Of a DNA stretch of 64,000 bases, positions 43,134 through 53,455 are shown piece by piece (the first letter of the stretch is position 1; the number at the start of each line of letters is the position of its first letter). Both the position numbers and the translations under genes were made by a program. The notes beneath the pieces are model-generated. The model did no database searches and was not told where the DNA came from. It saw nothing but the letters and a program-made list of their open reading frames with translations. Source of the stretch: JAADEM01 sp965371855 (lineage in GTDB: Bacteria; Bacteroidota; Bacteroidia; Bacteroidales; Marinilabiliaceae); NCBI GenBank assembly GCA_965371855.1, contig CBDUZZ010000010.1:11663-75662 (forward strand), written 5' to 3'.

Positions 43134-45839
43134 CTATCTTAAAGCGGCTTGAGCAGCAGCTAATCTTGCAATTGGTACACGGTATGGAGAACAACTTACG
43201 TAGTTCATGCCAACGCGATGACAGAACTCAACAGAAGTAGGTTCACCACCATGCTCTCCACAGATACCTACCTTTAGGTTGTTGCGTGTACTACGACCTT
43301 TATCTGTACCTATTTGTACCAATTGGCCTATGCCTTCCTGATCAAGTATCTGGAATGGGTCGCTTTTCAAAATACCTTTTTGAATATAGATAGGCAGGAA
43401 TTTTCCGGCATCGTCACGTGAATAACCAAAGCCCATTTGAGTAAGGTCATTTGTTCCGAATGAGAAGAATTCAGCTACCTCTGCAATTTCGTCAGCGGTA
43501 AGTGCTGCACGAGGAATCTCAATCATGGTACCAACCATATAATCGATCGTAACTCCTTTTTCCTCAAATAATTTATTTGCAACAGTGTCAACAATCTCTT
43601 TTTGTAGAACCAACTCTTTAACAGTACCAATCAGTGGAACCATAATCTCAGGATAAGTTTTTACTCCTTCGGCTTTTAGTTCAAGAGCAGCTTCAAGAAT
43701 AGCACGAGCCTGCATTTCTGTAATTTCAGGATATGTATTTCCTAAACGGCAGCCACGGTGCCCCAACATCGGGTTGAATTCGTGAAGATCAGTAACTTTT
43801 TGTTTGATGACTTCAACACTAACTCCAAGCTCTTTAGCCATCTCTTTTTGATTGGCATCTTCATGAGGAACAAATTCATGCAAAGGAGGATCGAGTAGGC
43901 GAACAGTTACAGGTAGTCCTTCCATTGCTCTAAATACTCCCTTGAAGTCTTCACGCTGGATTGGTAAAAGTTTATCAAGAGCTTTACGACGACCGGCCTC
44001 GTCATCAGCCAGAATCATTTCTCTCATTAACTTAAGTCTCTCTCCTTCAAAAAACATGTGTTCTGTACGGCAAAGACCAATACCTTCAGCACCAAATTTG
44101 ATAGCTTGTTTTGCATCACGTTCAGTTTCAGCATTTGTACGAACATTCATAGTACGGTATTTGTCGGCAAGTTTCATTATTTCATTGAAATCGCCACTCA
44201 ATTCAGGCTCTATTGTTGCAATTTGTCCTTCATAAACTTCTCCGGTAGAACCGTTCAGTGAAATCCAGTCACCTTCTGCAAAGGTTTTTCCACCGGCTGT
44301 TAGTGTACGTGCTTTATAATTTATAACACAGCCACCTGCACCTGATACACAACATTTGCCCATACCGCGTGCAACAACGGCTGCGTGTGATGTCATACCT
44401 CCACGGGCAGTAAGAATACCTTTAGCAATATCCATGCCTTCAAGGTCTTCAGGAGAAGTCTCAATACGAACTAAGATAGATACCGGATAATTTCCTGCTT
44501 CATCGGCATGAAAGACAATTTGTCCTGTAGCAGCTCCCGGAGATGCAGGTAAACCTTTAGAAACAACATTTGCTTTTTCAATAGCTTTCTTATCGAATAC
44601 CGGATGAAGTAATTCATCAAGCTTATTAGGCTCCTGACGAAGAATGGCAGTTTTTTCATCAATCATTCCATCACGTACCATATCCATGGCAATTGTAACC
44701 ATTGCTGCGGCAGTACGTTTTCCGTTACGAGTTTGTAGCATCCACAATTTACCATCCTGAATTGTAAATTCAAGATCTTGCATATCTTTGAAATAGCTAT
44801 CTAATTTTGCCTGTGTGGCGAAAAGTTCTTTGTAGGCAACTGGCATTGCTTCCTCTAATGAAGGAAAATCAGATGCTCTTTCTTCTTCTGAAACTTCAGA
44901 AAGTTTGGCCCATCGGCGCGCTCCTTCAGTAGTGATTTGTTGTGGAGTACGAATACCTGCAACCACATCTTCACCCTGAGCATTGATCAGGTACTCTCCA
45001 TTAAAGATGTTTTCTCCTGTAGCTGCATCACGAGTAAAGGCAACTCCTGTGGCTGAATTTTCACCCATATTACCAAATACCATTGCCTGAATATTAACGG
45101 CAGTACCCCATTCATCAGGAATCTGGTGCATTTGGCGGTAATATATAGCCCTTGAAGTATCCCAGCTATCAAATACGGCCATAACAGCACCCCAAAGCTG
45201 ATCCCATGGACTTGTTGGGAAGTCATGACCAGTTTGTTTTTTGACAGCAGCCTTGAATTTAACAACTAATTCTTTAAGAGCAGGAACACTAAGTTCATTA
45301 TCCTGTTCAACTCCATTAGCTTTTTTAACCTCTTCAAGAATTTCTTCAAAAGGATCGATATCTTCTTTTGATTCAGGTTTCATGCCAAGAACAACATCTC
45401 CATACATTTGTACGAAACGACGATATGAATCCCATGCAAAACTTTCGTTACCTGATTTTTTGGCAATAGCTTCAACAGCATCATCATTTAACCCAAGGTT
45501 CAGAACGGTGTCCATCATACCCGGCATCGACACACGTGCCCCTGAACGAACAGATACCAATAAGGGGTTTTCGTCACCACCAAATTTTGCCCCCATAAGT
45601 TCTTCAACGTAAGCAACTGCAGATTCTACATCTGCTTTTAAAAGTTCTACAACTTTATCGTGACCTAATTTATTATATTCGGTACAGGTATCAGCTGTAA
45701 TTGTAAATCCGGGAGGTACCGGAACTCCAATAAGGTTCATTTCAGCCAAATTGGCTCCTTTTCCACCTAATAGGTTTTTCATGTCTGATTTACCTTCGGC
45801 TTTTCCATTGCCAAAAGTATAAACGCGTTTTGTACTCAT
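43134..45839 (-). CDS. ppdK: Pyruvate, phosphate dikinase
   Basis: This 901-residue enzyme interconverts pyruvate, ATP and Pi with PEP, AMP and PPi. The N-terminal ATP-grasp domain begins KNLLGGKGANLAEM. The swivelling domain carries the phospho-His in GGMTSHAAVVARGMGK (about 480). The PEP domain follows, with GFGYSRDDAGKFLP and, near the end, KVGICGEHGGEPTSVEFC, whose first Cys is the proton donor. It stands next to nifJ, so acetyl-CoA can be taken to PEP in two steps. Confidence 0.98.
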   Translation of the reverse strand: MSTKRVYTFGNGKAEGKSDMKNLLGGKGANLAEMNLIGVPVPPGFTITADTCTEYNKLGHDKVVELLKADVESAVAYVEELMGAKFGGDENPLLVSVRSGARVSMPGMMDTVLNLGLNDDAVEAIAKKSGNESFAWDSYRRFVQMYGDVVLGMKPESKEDIDPFEEILEEVKKANGVEQDNELSVPALKELVVKFKAAVKKQTGHDFPTSPWDQLWGAVMAVFDSWDTSRAIYYRQMHQIPDEWGTAVNIQAMVFGNMGENSATGVAFTRDAATGENIFNGEYLINAQGEDVVAGIRTPQQITTEGARRWAKLSEVSEEERASDFPSLEEAMPVAYKELFATQAKLDSYFKDMQDLEFTIQDGKLWMLQTRNGKRTAAAMVTIAMDMVRDGMIDEKTAILRQEPNKLDELLHPVFDKKAIEKANVVSKGLPASPGAATGQIVFHADEAGNYPVSILVRIETSPEDLEGMDIAKGILTARGGMTSHAAVVARGMGKCCVSGAGGCVINYKARTLTAGGKTFAEGDWISLNGSTGEVYEGQIATIEPELSGDFNEIMKLADKYRTMNVRTNAETERDAKQAIKFGAEGIGLCRTEHMFFEGERLKLMREMILADDEAGRRKALDKLLPIQREDFKGVFRAMEGLPVTVRLLDPPLHEFVPHEDANQKEMAKELGVSVEVIKQKVTDLHEFNPMLGHRGCRLGNTYPEITEMQARAILEAALELKAEGVKTYPEIMVPLIGTVKELVLQKEIVDTVANKLFEEKGVTIDYMVGTMIEIPRAALTADEIAEVAEFFSFGTNDLTQMGFGYSRDDAGKFLPIYIQKGILKSDPFQILDQEGIGQLVQIGTDKGRSTRNNLKVGICGEHGGEPTSVEFCHRVGMNYVSCSPYRVPIARLAAAQAALR

Positions 45840-45956
45840 CTTAAATGAATTAGTATATATTAATGAATATTAAAATCTATTTTTAAATAGGCCTACAAAA
45901 TTAATAAAATTTTTCTCAAAGCAACTAATTATAATTAACTCATTTTTTAAGTAAAA

Positions 45957-45984
45957 AAACGCCACACATGATGTGTAGCGTTTT
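45957..45984 (-). terminator. Terminator after nifJ
   Basis: AAAACGC-c-ACACAT and ATGTGT-a-GCGTTTT form a long stem with one mismatch around a single base. It lies 33 bases beyond the nifJ stop. Confidence 0.85.
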
Positions 45985-46016
45985 CTTATTAAAGGATTGT
46001 TGAATAAATCAACAAT

Positions 46017-49000
46017 TTAGTAGTTCTGTTCAGATAGACGTTTGTATGAGTTGTAACGCCATTTTGCATTTTTCTCAGCTTCGGCAAACAGTATGGATGC
46101 CTCTTCAGGATTTGATTTTAAAAGTGCTGTGTAACGAACTTCTCCTTTCAGGAAGTCCTGGAATTTACTCCAATCCGGCTCTTTTGAATCAAGAGTGAAC
46201 GGATTCTTACCTTCTTCTTCTAATATTGGGTTATACTTGTACAGATGCCAGTAACCTGCTTCAACGGCACGTTTTTGCTCATCCTGAGTTTTACCCATTC
46301 CGGCTTTTAAACCATGACTAATACAAGGTGAATAAGCAATTATCAGTGATGGTCCAGGATAAGCCTCTGCTTCTTTAAGTGCTTTGAAGTAGTGACTTTG
46401 ATTAGCGCCCATTGCAACCTGTGCTACGTAAACATATCCGTATGTAGTAGCCATCAAACCTAGGTCTTTCTTCCGGATTTTCTTTCCGGCAGCTGCAAAT
46501 TTGGCTATAGCACCTGTTGGTGTTGCTTTAGAAGACTGACCTCCTGTGTTTGAATATACTTCGGTATCCATTACCAGTACATTTATATCCTGACCTGAAG
46601 CTAAAACATGGTCTAATCCGCCATAACCAATATCATAAGCCCATCCGTCACCACCAAATACCCATACTGATTTTTTAACGAGATGATCTTTAAGGTTCAG
46701 GATTTCCTGAGCAACTGCGTGTTTCTCATTTTCTAAAGCTTTTAAAACAGCGGTAGAAGCATTACGCGACTTCTCACCATCTTCTTTGACTTCTATCCAG
46801 GCTTCGAAAGCAACTTTTGTTTCGGCACTTACTTCATTCAGTGTCTCATTCATTTTGCGCTCAATGCGTTCGCGCAGTTTGTTAACAGCAGTAGCCATTC
46901 CTAAACCATATTCGGCATTATCTTCAAACAGTGAGTTTGCCCATGCAGGACCACGATCGTTTTTGTCAGAACAGTATGGAGTAGCAGGAGCTGATCCACC
47001 ATAAATAGAAGAACAACCTGTTGCATTTGCAATCATCATTCTGTCACCATAAAGTTGAGTGATAAGTTTGATGTAAGGAGTTTCTCCACAACCGGAACAA
47101 GCACCGGAGAATTCGAATAGTGGTTGAGCAAACTGTGATGATTTAACATTAAGAGTTTTAGGTGTGATCTCATCTTTAATGGTTACTTTTTCAGCCATGT
47201 ATTCCCAATGATTAACCTCTTCCATTTGAGATTCAAGAGGCTTCATTATAAGTGACTTCACTTTTGAAGGACAAACATCGGCACAGTTACCACAACCGGT
47301 ACAGTCAAGAACACTTACCTGAATACGAAATTGTATACCGTCAAAGCCTTTACCATTTGCTTTTTTAGTTTCTACTCCTTCAGGGGCATTTGCAACTTCT
47401 TCTTCATCCAAAAGGAATGGGCGTATGGCAGCATGAGGACAAACATAAGCACACTGATTACACTGAATACAGTTGTCAATTTGCCATTCAGGAACATTAA
47501 TTGCGATTCCACGTTTTTCATAAGCAGCAGTTCCTGCAGGGAATGTACCATCTTCACGTCCGGTGAACGCACTAACAGGAAGGTTATCTCCTTCAAGTGA
47601 GTTGATAGGCTCCATAATGTTTTTGATGAAATCGGGTACTTGTTTTTTAATAGTATTGGCCTCTTCTGTAATGTTTGCCCATTCTGCAGGCACTTCAATC
47701 TGAGTAACATCACCACCAAGATCAACGGCTTTATAATTCATTTTAACTACATCTTCACCTTTAAGACCGAAAGACTTAACAATGGCTTTTTTCATACTAT
47801 CAACGGCCTGATCGTAAGGAATAACTTCTGAAATCTTAAAGAATGCTGATTGCATAATGGTATTGGTACGGTTACCCAGTCCAATATCTTCAGCTATTTT
47901 GGTTGCATTAATGATATAAAACTTAATATCATTTTCGGCCATGAATTTTTTAAACTTGCCAGGTATATGTTTTTTTGTTTCTTCAACATCCCATGTAGAG
48001 TTCAGAAGGAAAGTACCACCGTTTTTCATGCCTTTAAGCATATCGTACTGATTCAGATAGGCAGGAACATGACATGCAACGAAATCAGGGGTGTTTACCA
48101 GATAGGGTGAGCGAATCATTTCATCACCAAATCTCAGGTGAGATATTGTGATACCTCCCGATTTTTTAGAGTCGTAAGCAAAGTATGCCTGAGCATATTT
48201 ATCGGTATTGTCACCAATGATCTTAATAGAGTTTTTGTTAGCACCAACAGTACCATCAGAACCTAATCCATAGAATTTACCCTCGAAAGTTCCTTTGGCA
48301 GCTAAACTTATTTCAGGTAACAGAGGAAGAGATGTAAATGTTACATCATCAACTATACCTACAGTAAAGTTGTTTTTTGGCTCATCCATTTTAAGATTTT
48401 CGAAAACTGCAACCATATGAGCCGGAGTGGTATCTTTAGAGGATAGGCCATAACGTCCGCCAACAATGAGAGGAGCATTCTCTTTACCATAGAACAAGTC
48501 CCGTACATCAAGGTACATAGGTTCTCCGTTTGCACCTAATTCTTTAGTTCTGTCAAGTACTGCAATGCGTTTTGTTGTAGCCGGAAAAGCCTCCATGAAG
48601 TATTTTGCTGAGAAAGGACGATATAGATGAACTGCTATCATACCAACTTTTTCGCCTTTTGCTGTAAGATAATCAATAGTCTCTTTCAGAGTTTCGGTAA
48701 TAGATCCCATTGCAATAACAATGTTTTCAGCATCTTCAGCTCCGTAATAATCGAAAGGACGATATTTACGACCGGTTATCTTACTGATCTCGTCCATATA
48801 CTCAGCAACAACATCAGGTATATTTGTGTAAAATTTATTAATGGCTTCACGTGACTGGAAATAGATATCAGGATTTTGTGCAGTACCTCTTGTTACAGGA
48901 TGTTCAGGATTCAATGCATTGTCTCTGAATTTTTGCAAAGCATCATAGTCCAACAGTTTCTCAAGTTTATCTTGTTTCATTAATTCCACCTTCTGAATTT

Positions 49001-49541
49001 CGTGAGAAGTACGAAATCCGTCGAAAAAGTGAAGGAAAGGAATACGTGTTTTAATAGCAGCAAGGTGAGCAATACCTGCAATATCCATAATCTCCTGAAT
49101 GCTTCCTGTAGCCAACATGGCAAAGCCTGTTTGCCGGGTAGCCATAACATCACTATGGTCGCCAAATATTGACAATGCCTGAGCAGCAAGGCTACGAGCA
49201 CTTACATGAAAAACAGCAGGAAGAAGTTCTCCCGACATTTTGTACATATTAGGGATCATTAGCAAAAGTCCTTGTGAGGCGGTAAAAGTAGAAGTTAAGG
49301 CACCGGCTTGTAATGAACCGTGAACAGCTCCGGCAGCACCTGCTTCTGATTGCATCTCTTCCACTTTAACAATTTCTCCAAAAATATTTTTCCTTCCTGC
49401 GGCAGCCCATTCATCTACATTTTCGGCCATGTTGGATGAAGGAGTGATGGGGTAAATTGCAGCTACTTCGCTGAACATATAGGCTATATGAGAAGCAGCA
49501 TGATTTCCATCACAAGTGATAAACTTTTTTTCTTTTGTCAT
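46017..49541 (-). CDS. nifJ: Pyruvate:ferredoxin (flavodoxin) oxidoreductase
   Basis: This 1174-residue single-chain enzyme oxidises pyruvate to acetyl-CoA and CO2 with ferredoxin as acceptor, a sign of anaerobic life. Domain I begins FITCDGNHAASHIAYMFSEVAAIYPITPSS. Two 4Fe-4S motifs are CIQCNQCAYVCPHAA and CTGCGNCADVCPS (about 690-760). The TPP domain has the proximal-cluster Cys in CSGCGETPY and GDGWAYDIGYGGLDHVLASG with NVLVMDTEVYSNTGGQ. All expected Cys are present, so it should be active. Confidence 0.98.
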   Translation of the reverse strand: MTKEKKFITCDGNHAASHIAYMFSEVAAIYPITPSSNMAENVDEWAAAGRKNIFGEIVKVEEMQSEAGAAGAVHGSLQAGALTSTFTASQGLLLMIPNMYKMSGELLPAVFHVSARSLAAQALSIFGDHSDVMATRQTGFAMLATGSIQEIMDIAGIAHLAAIKTRIPFLHFFDGFRTSHEIQKVELMKQDKLEKLLDYDALQKFRDNALNPEHPVTRGTAQNPDIYFQSREAINKFYTNIPDVVAEYMDEISKITGRKYRPFDYYGAEDAENIVIAMGSITETLKETIDYLTAKGEKVGMIAVHLYRPFSAKYFMEAFPATTKRIAVLDRTKELGANGEPMYLDVRDLFYGKENAPLIVGGRYGLSSKDTTPAHMVAVFENLKMDEPKNNFTVGIVDDVTFTSLPLLPEISLAAKGTFEGKFYGLGSDGTVGANKNSIKIIGDNTDKYAQAYFAYDSKKSGGITISHLRFGDEMIRSPYLVNTPDFVACHVPAYLNQYDMLKGMKNGGTFLLNSTWDVEETKKHIPGKFKKFMAENDIKFYIINATKIAEDIGLGNRTNTIMQSAFFKISEVIPYDQAVDSMKKAIVKSFGLKGEDVVKMNYKAVDLGGDVTQIEVPAEWANITEEANTIKKQVPDFIKNIMEPINSLEGDNLPVSAFTGREDGTFPAGTAAYEKRGIAINVPEWQIDNCIQCNQCAYVCPHAAIRPFLLDEEEVANAPEGVETKKANGKGFDGIQFRIQVSVLDCTGCGNCADVCPSKVKSLIMKPLESQMEEVNHWEYMAEKVTIKDEITPKTLNVKSSQFAQPLFEFSGACSGCGETPYIKLITQLYGDRMMIANATGCSSIYGGSAPATPYCSDKNDRGPAWANSLFEDNAEYGLGMATAVNKLRERIERKMNETLNEVSAETKVAFEAWIEVKEDGEKSRNASTAVLKALENEKHAVAQEILNLKDHLVKKSVWVFGGDGWAYDIGYGGLDHVLASGQDINVLVMDTEVYSNTGGQSSKATPTGAIAKFAAAGKKIRKKDLGLMATTYGYVYVAQVAMGANQSHYFKALKEAEAYPGPSLIIAYSPCISHGLKAGMGKTQDEQKRAVEAGYWHLYKYNPILEEEGKNPFTLDSKEPDWSKFQDFLKGEVRYTALLKSNPEEASILFAEAEKNAKWRYNSYKRLSEQNY

Positions 49542-49656
49542 TACTTGATCTATTAAATTAATATTTTAAATATTCAGTTATATTATTTTTTACCAAAAGG
49601 CTTTAAAGTTACAATTTTCATCTAACTATCTCAATAGCATTTTAAAAATTAATTAA

Positions 49657-49693
49657 AATAATAAAAGCCATTATAAGAATGGCTTTTATTATT
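49657..49693 (-). terminator. Terminator after rho
   Basis: Sixteen-base perfect arms (AATAATAAAAGCCATT and its complement) around ATAAG; on the minus strand the stem is followed by a T-rich run. It lies 20 bases after the rho stop. Confidence 0.85.
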
Positions 49694-49712
49694 TATTCTT
49701 AAGTATAGTCTC

Positions 49713-51437
49713 TTATTTGTCATTCATCGAAATAAGGAATTCTTCATTTGATATAGTCTTGTTCATCCGGAGACGAAGGAATTCCATTGCTTCAACTGGA
49801 GTCATGTCTGATAGGAAGTTACGTAGGACCCAAATGCGGTTTAGGAATTCCTGCTCGATAAGCAGGTCTTCACGACGAGTGCTTGATAAGTTAACATCAA
49901 CAGAAGGATAGATTCTTTTGTTTGACAAGCGTCGGTCTAATTGCAGCTCCATATTTCCTGTTCCTTTGAATTCTTCAAAAATGACCTCATCCATTTTCGA
50001 GCCTGTTTCGGTAAGTGCTGTTGCAATAATTGTTAAAGAACCTCCGTCTTCAATATTACGTGCAGCACCAAAAAATCTTTTGGGTTTATGTAGAGCATTT
50101 GCATCAACACCGCCTGAAAGAACTTTTCCTGATGCCGGTGATACAGTATTATATGCCCTTGCCAAACGGGTTATTGAATCGAGTAAAATTACTACATCAT
50201 GGCCACACTCAGTAAGACGTTTAGCTTTTTCGAGAACAATATTTGCAACTTTTACATGACGCTCGGCAGGCTCATCAAAAGTTGATGATACTACCTCGGC
50301 ATTAACGCTACGTGCCATGTCAGTAACCTCTTCAGGCCGTTCATCAACAAGAAGTATTATCATATATACTTCGGGATGATTGGATGCAATGGCGTTGGCA
50401 ATATCTTTTAACAGAACTGTTTTACCTGTTTTGGGCTGAGCAACGATTAATCCTCTTTGTCCTTTTCCAATTGGAGCAAACATATCTACAATGCGAGTAG
50501 AGAGATTGGCCATTTTTCCACTACTTATATTAAATTTCTCAGTTGGAAAAATAGGAGTCAAATGATCAAAAGGTATACGGTCTCTCACAAAGTCAGGTGT
50601 TCTGCCATTTATTTCTGCTACTTTGATCAGTGGAAAATACTTTTCACCTTCTTTGGGTGGTCTGATAGCCCCCAAGACAGAATCACCTGTTTTAAGTCCA
50701 AACAGCTTTATTTGAGATTGTGATACGTATATGTCGTCAGGAGAGTTAAAATAATTGTAATCAGATGAACGTAAAAATCCGTAACCGTCAGGCATTATCT
50801 CTAAAACACCAGAGGCAGAAATAATACCTTCAAATTCGTAAGGTCTGTCATCTTTGCGTTCGTAATTTTTACGGGGTCCGTTATCTTTTTGAAAGTTTCT
50901 GTCTTTTTGAGAACGTTCTTTCTTAACATGTTCTCGAGAACTTTTATCTTCAGAAGATTTTTGATCCTGATCTTTTGATTTCTCAGGTTTTTTCTTCTCG
51001 TTTACAAATTCTTCCTGTTTTATTGGTTCTGATTCTTTCTGTTTTATTGGTTCTGTTTTTTCTTTAACCTCTTTGACAACTTTCTTGGCAGGATGTTTTG
51101 CTTTTGTTGAAGGCTTAGTTTTAGGTTGTTCGTTTGGGGATACAATAGGCTCACTGTTTTTTTCAGGGGCCGAAGCTGCTTCTGTAACTTTATTTGTTAT
51201 TGGAGAAGTTTTGTCTTGCCCCTTTTTTATCCTTGGCCTTCTTGTTGTGGGATTTTCGACTTTTCGGTCTTTATTAACAGTTTTCTTTGTTTGTGTAGAC
51301 TGAATAGCCTGTTCATCCAGGATTTTATAAATCAACTCTTGCTTTTTATAAGATTCAACTCTTTTGATCTTAAGGTCTTTTGCAATTTGTCGTAATTCCG
51401 GGAGGAGCTTTTTGTTGAGCTCTAAAATATCATACAT
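49713..51437 (-). CDS. rho: Transcription termination factor Rho
   Basis: This 574-residue hexameric RNA helicase ends transcripts. A SAP-like N-terminus (LNKKLLPELRQIAKDLKIKRV) is followed by a long Lys/Glu/Ser-rich disordered stretch (about 48-200), typical of Bacteroidota Rho. The RNA-binding cold-shock fold is at about 205-270 (GVLEIMPDGYGFLRSSDYNY). The ATPase has IVAQPKTGKTVLLKDIA (Walker A, about 335), VILLDSITRLARAYN (Walker B and Q-loop), and VLSGGVDANALHKPKRFFGAARN. Confidence 0.98.
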   Translation of the reverse strand: MYDILELNKKLLPELRQIAKDLKIKRVESYKKQELIYKILDEQAIQSTQTKKTVNKDRKVENPTTRRPRIKKGQDKTSPITNKVTEAASAPEKNSEPIVSPNEQPKTKPSTKAKHPAKKVVKEVKEKTEPIKQKESEPIKQEEFVNEKKKPEKSKDQDQKSSEDKSSREHVKKERSQKDRNFQKDNGPRKNYERKDDRPYEFEGIISASGVLEIMPDGYGFLRSSDYNYFNSPDDIYVSQSQIKLFGLKTGDSVLGAIRPPKEGEKYFPLIKVAEINGRTPDFVRDRIPFDHLTPIFPTEKFNISSGKMANLSTRIVDMFAPIGKGQRGLIVAQPKTGKTVLLKDIANAIASNHPEVYMIILLVDERPEEVTDMARSVNAEVVSSTFDEPAERHVKVANIVLEKAKRLTECGHDVVILLDSITRLARAYNTVSPASGKVLSGGVDANALHKPKRFFGAARNIEDGGSLTIIATALTETGSKMDEVIFEEFKGTGNMELQLDRRLSNKRIYPSVDVNLSSTRREDLLIEQEFLNRIWVLRNFLSDMTPVEAMEFLRLRMNKTISNEEFLISMNDK

Positions 51438-51702
51438 AATTTTGAAATAAATTATATTAAACGGGTAATGTCATTTAGGAATGAATGAAAAAATAAAATT
51501 GTATTTGATTATCAGGATTTAAATGGATTATACCACAACCTTCCATCGTAGAATTTGTGCAAATTTAAATATTATCATTGAACCAACAAAATAAAATTGT
51601 CATTTTATATTAGGAAAATAAAAAAAATATATGCAATTTTAAACAAGCGCAGAAAAATAGAGTTGTTTTCACATGTAATATCCAACCAAACCTTAATCAA
51701 TA

Positions 51703-52569
51703 ATGAGGCAACTTAAAATAACCAAACAGGTAACTAATCGTGAAACCCCATCTTTGGACAAGTATCTTCACGAGATTAGTAAAGTAAGGTTGTTGACTGC
51801 TGAAGAGGAAGTTAAGCTGGCTAAGAAAATAAAACAGGGAGATCAGAAAGCGTTGGAGAAACTTATTAGTGCAAATCTCCGTTTTGTTGTTTCAGTATCT
51901 AAGCAGTATCAAAATCAGGGATTAAGTTTGCCTGATCTTATAAATGAGGGTAATATAGGATTGATAAAAGCAGCACAACGTTTTGATGAAACACGTGGTT
52001 TTAAGTTTATTTCCTATGCTGTTTGGTGGATTAGGCAGTCTATACTACAAGCCTTAGCCGAACAGGCCAGGATAGTGCGACTACCTTTGAATAAAATAGG
52101 GTCAATTAATAAAGTAAATAACGCCTTTGCGCGTCTTGAACAGGATTTTCAGCGGGAGCCAACTTCCGAAGAGATTGCTAATGCATTAGAGATTGCACCT
52201 AAAGAGGTAAAAGATGCTTTATGTGTTTCTCCCAGACATTTATCGATGGATGCTCCTCTAAGAAAAGATGAGGATAATACTCTTTATGATATTTTATTGG
52301 CAACTAATAGCCTGAGTCCTGATTCTAACCTTCTAAATGATTCGTTACGTAAAGAGATAGAACGCTCTTTATCCACACTAACTTTACGTGAAGCTGATAT
52401 AATTAAACTATATTACGGATTAAATAAGGAGCCTCCTTACTCGCTTGAAGAGATTGGAAAACTATTTAACCTTACAAGAGAAAGGGTAAGACAAATAAAA
52501 GAAAAAGCAATTAAGCGATTAAAGTATACATATCGGAGTAAAATATTAAGGTCATATTTGGGACAGTAG
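51703..52569 (+). CDS. rpoD: Primary sigma factor of RNA polymerase
   Basis: This 288-residue protein is the short Bacteroidota RpoD/SigA, without region 1.1. Region 1.2 is SLDKYLHEISKVRLLTAEEEVKLA; region 2 has LISANLRFVVSVSKQYQNQGLSLPDLINEGNIGLIKAAQRFDETRGFKFISYAVWWIRQSI; region 3 ARLEQDFQREPTSEEIA; region 4.2 YSLEEIGKLFNLTRERVRQIKEKAIKRLK. It reads TAnnTTTG/TTTG promoters. It is divergent from rho across a 265-base AT-rich region. Confidence 0.97.
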   Translation: MRQLKITKQVTNRETPSLDKYLHEISKVRLLTAEEEVKLAKKIKQGDQKALEKLISANLRFVVSVSKQYQNQGLSLPDLINEGNIGLIKAAQRFDETRGFKFISYAVWWIRQSILQALAEQARIVRLPLNKIGSINKVNNAFARLEQDFQREPTSEEIANALEIAPKEVKDALCVSPRHLSMDAPLRKDEDNTLYDILLATNSLSPDSNLLNDSLRKEIERSLSTLTLREADIIKLYYGLNKEPPYSLEEIGKLFNLTRERVRQIKEKAIKRLKYTYRSKILRSYLGQ

Positions 52570-52775
52570 TTGATGTGCTGATGTTCTAATGTGTTGATGT
52601 GTTGATTTGCTTATTTGTGTGTTGTATTATAACACCCTCCTATCTGAGTTTCAGGTAGAAATTCCTCTAATCCTCAATTTATCAACTACTCAATAAAATT
52701 AATTCCTCGATGAAAATCATTCTATCATTATTTCATTATATATTTGTATCCTTACATCATTAAATCATTGAAAAT

Positions 52776-53429
52776 ATGACTCATTTAATTGCACCATCAT
52801 TACTGTCGGCTGATTTTAGTGATCTGAAAAAGGATGTTGAAATGATCAACAAAAGTGATGCGGACTGGTTTCATCTGGATATTATGGATGGAGTGTTTGT
52901 TCCTAATATTTCTTTTGGTATTCCGGTGTTAAAGTCTATTAAGCCGTTGGCTGAGAAACCGTTTGATGTGCATTTAATGATTGTTCAACCTGAACGGTAT
53001 ATTAAACAGTTTAAAGATGCCGGTGCTGATATATTTAATGTTCATTACGAAGCCAGTACCCATCTTCACAGAACTATTCAGGCAATACACGCTGAAGGAA
53101 TGAAAGCCGGGGTTACTCTAAATCCCCACTCTTCTGTGTCGTTATTACAAGATATTATTCAGGATGTAGATTTGGTTTTATTAATGTCTGTTAATCCCGG
53201 ATTTGGCGGTCAGAAGTTCATAACTAATACATTAAATAAAATTGATGAGCTTAAAGAGCTTATTTTAAAGAAAAACAGCAAAGCTCTTATAGAAGTTGAT
53301 GGCGGTGTTGACGGGGTTACAGCTCCCAAGCTTATCTCTGCCGGTGTTGATGTATTGGTGTCAGGTAGTTATATTTTTAAGTCAGAGGATCCGATAAAGA
53401 CAATTTCAGATTTGAAACAAATCAGTTAA
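52776..53429 (+). CDS. rpe: Ribulose-phosphate 3-epimerase
   Basis: This 217-residue TIM barrel interconverts ribulose 5-phosphate and xylulose 5-phosphate. IAPSLLSADFSDL and WFHLDIMDGVFVPNISFG carry the first metal ligands (His, Asp); FDVHLMIVQPE holds the next His; LLMSVNPGFGGQKF binds the phosphate; LIEVDGGVDG the last Asp. Full length for the family. The promoter of the tmRNA gene overlaps its last codons and the gap. Confidence 0.97.
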   Translation: MTHLIAPSLLSADFSDLKKDVEMINKSDADWFHLDIMDGVFVPNISFGIPVLKSIKPLAEKPFDVHLMIVQPERYIKQFKDAGADIFNVHYEASTHLHRTIQAIHAEGMKAGVTLNPHSSVSLLQDIIQDVDLVLLMSVNPGFGGQKFITNTLNKIDELKELILKKNSKALIEVDGGVDGVTAPKLISAGVDVLVSGSYIFKSEDPIKTISDLKQIS

Positions 53430-53436
53430 TATTTAT

Positions 53437-53444
53437 TATCTTTG
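53437..53444 (+). promoter_or_regulatory. -7 box of ssrA promoter
   Basis: TATCTTTG fits TAnnTTTG, 11 bases before the tmRNA 5' end. TTTG at 53411-53414 is a candidate -33 box inside rpe. Confidence 0.7.
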
Positions 53445-53455
53445 CACACACTTTT

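Noticed and set aside
47331..47600. Plus frames opposite nifJ
   Set aside because: Shadows of the conserved nifJ frame, which has full family motifs.
51540..51560. Promoter box TAGAATTTG before rpoD
   Set aside because: It has one extra base compared with TAnnTTTG and no -33 partner, so it is not listed.
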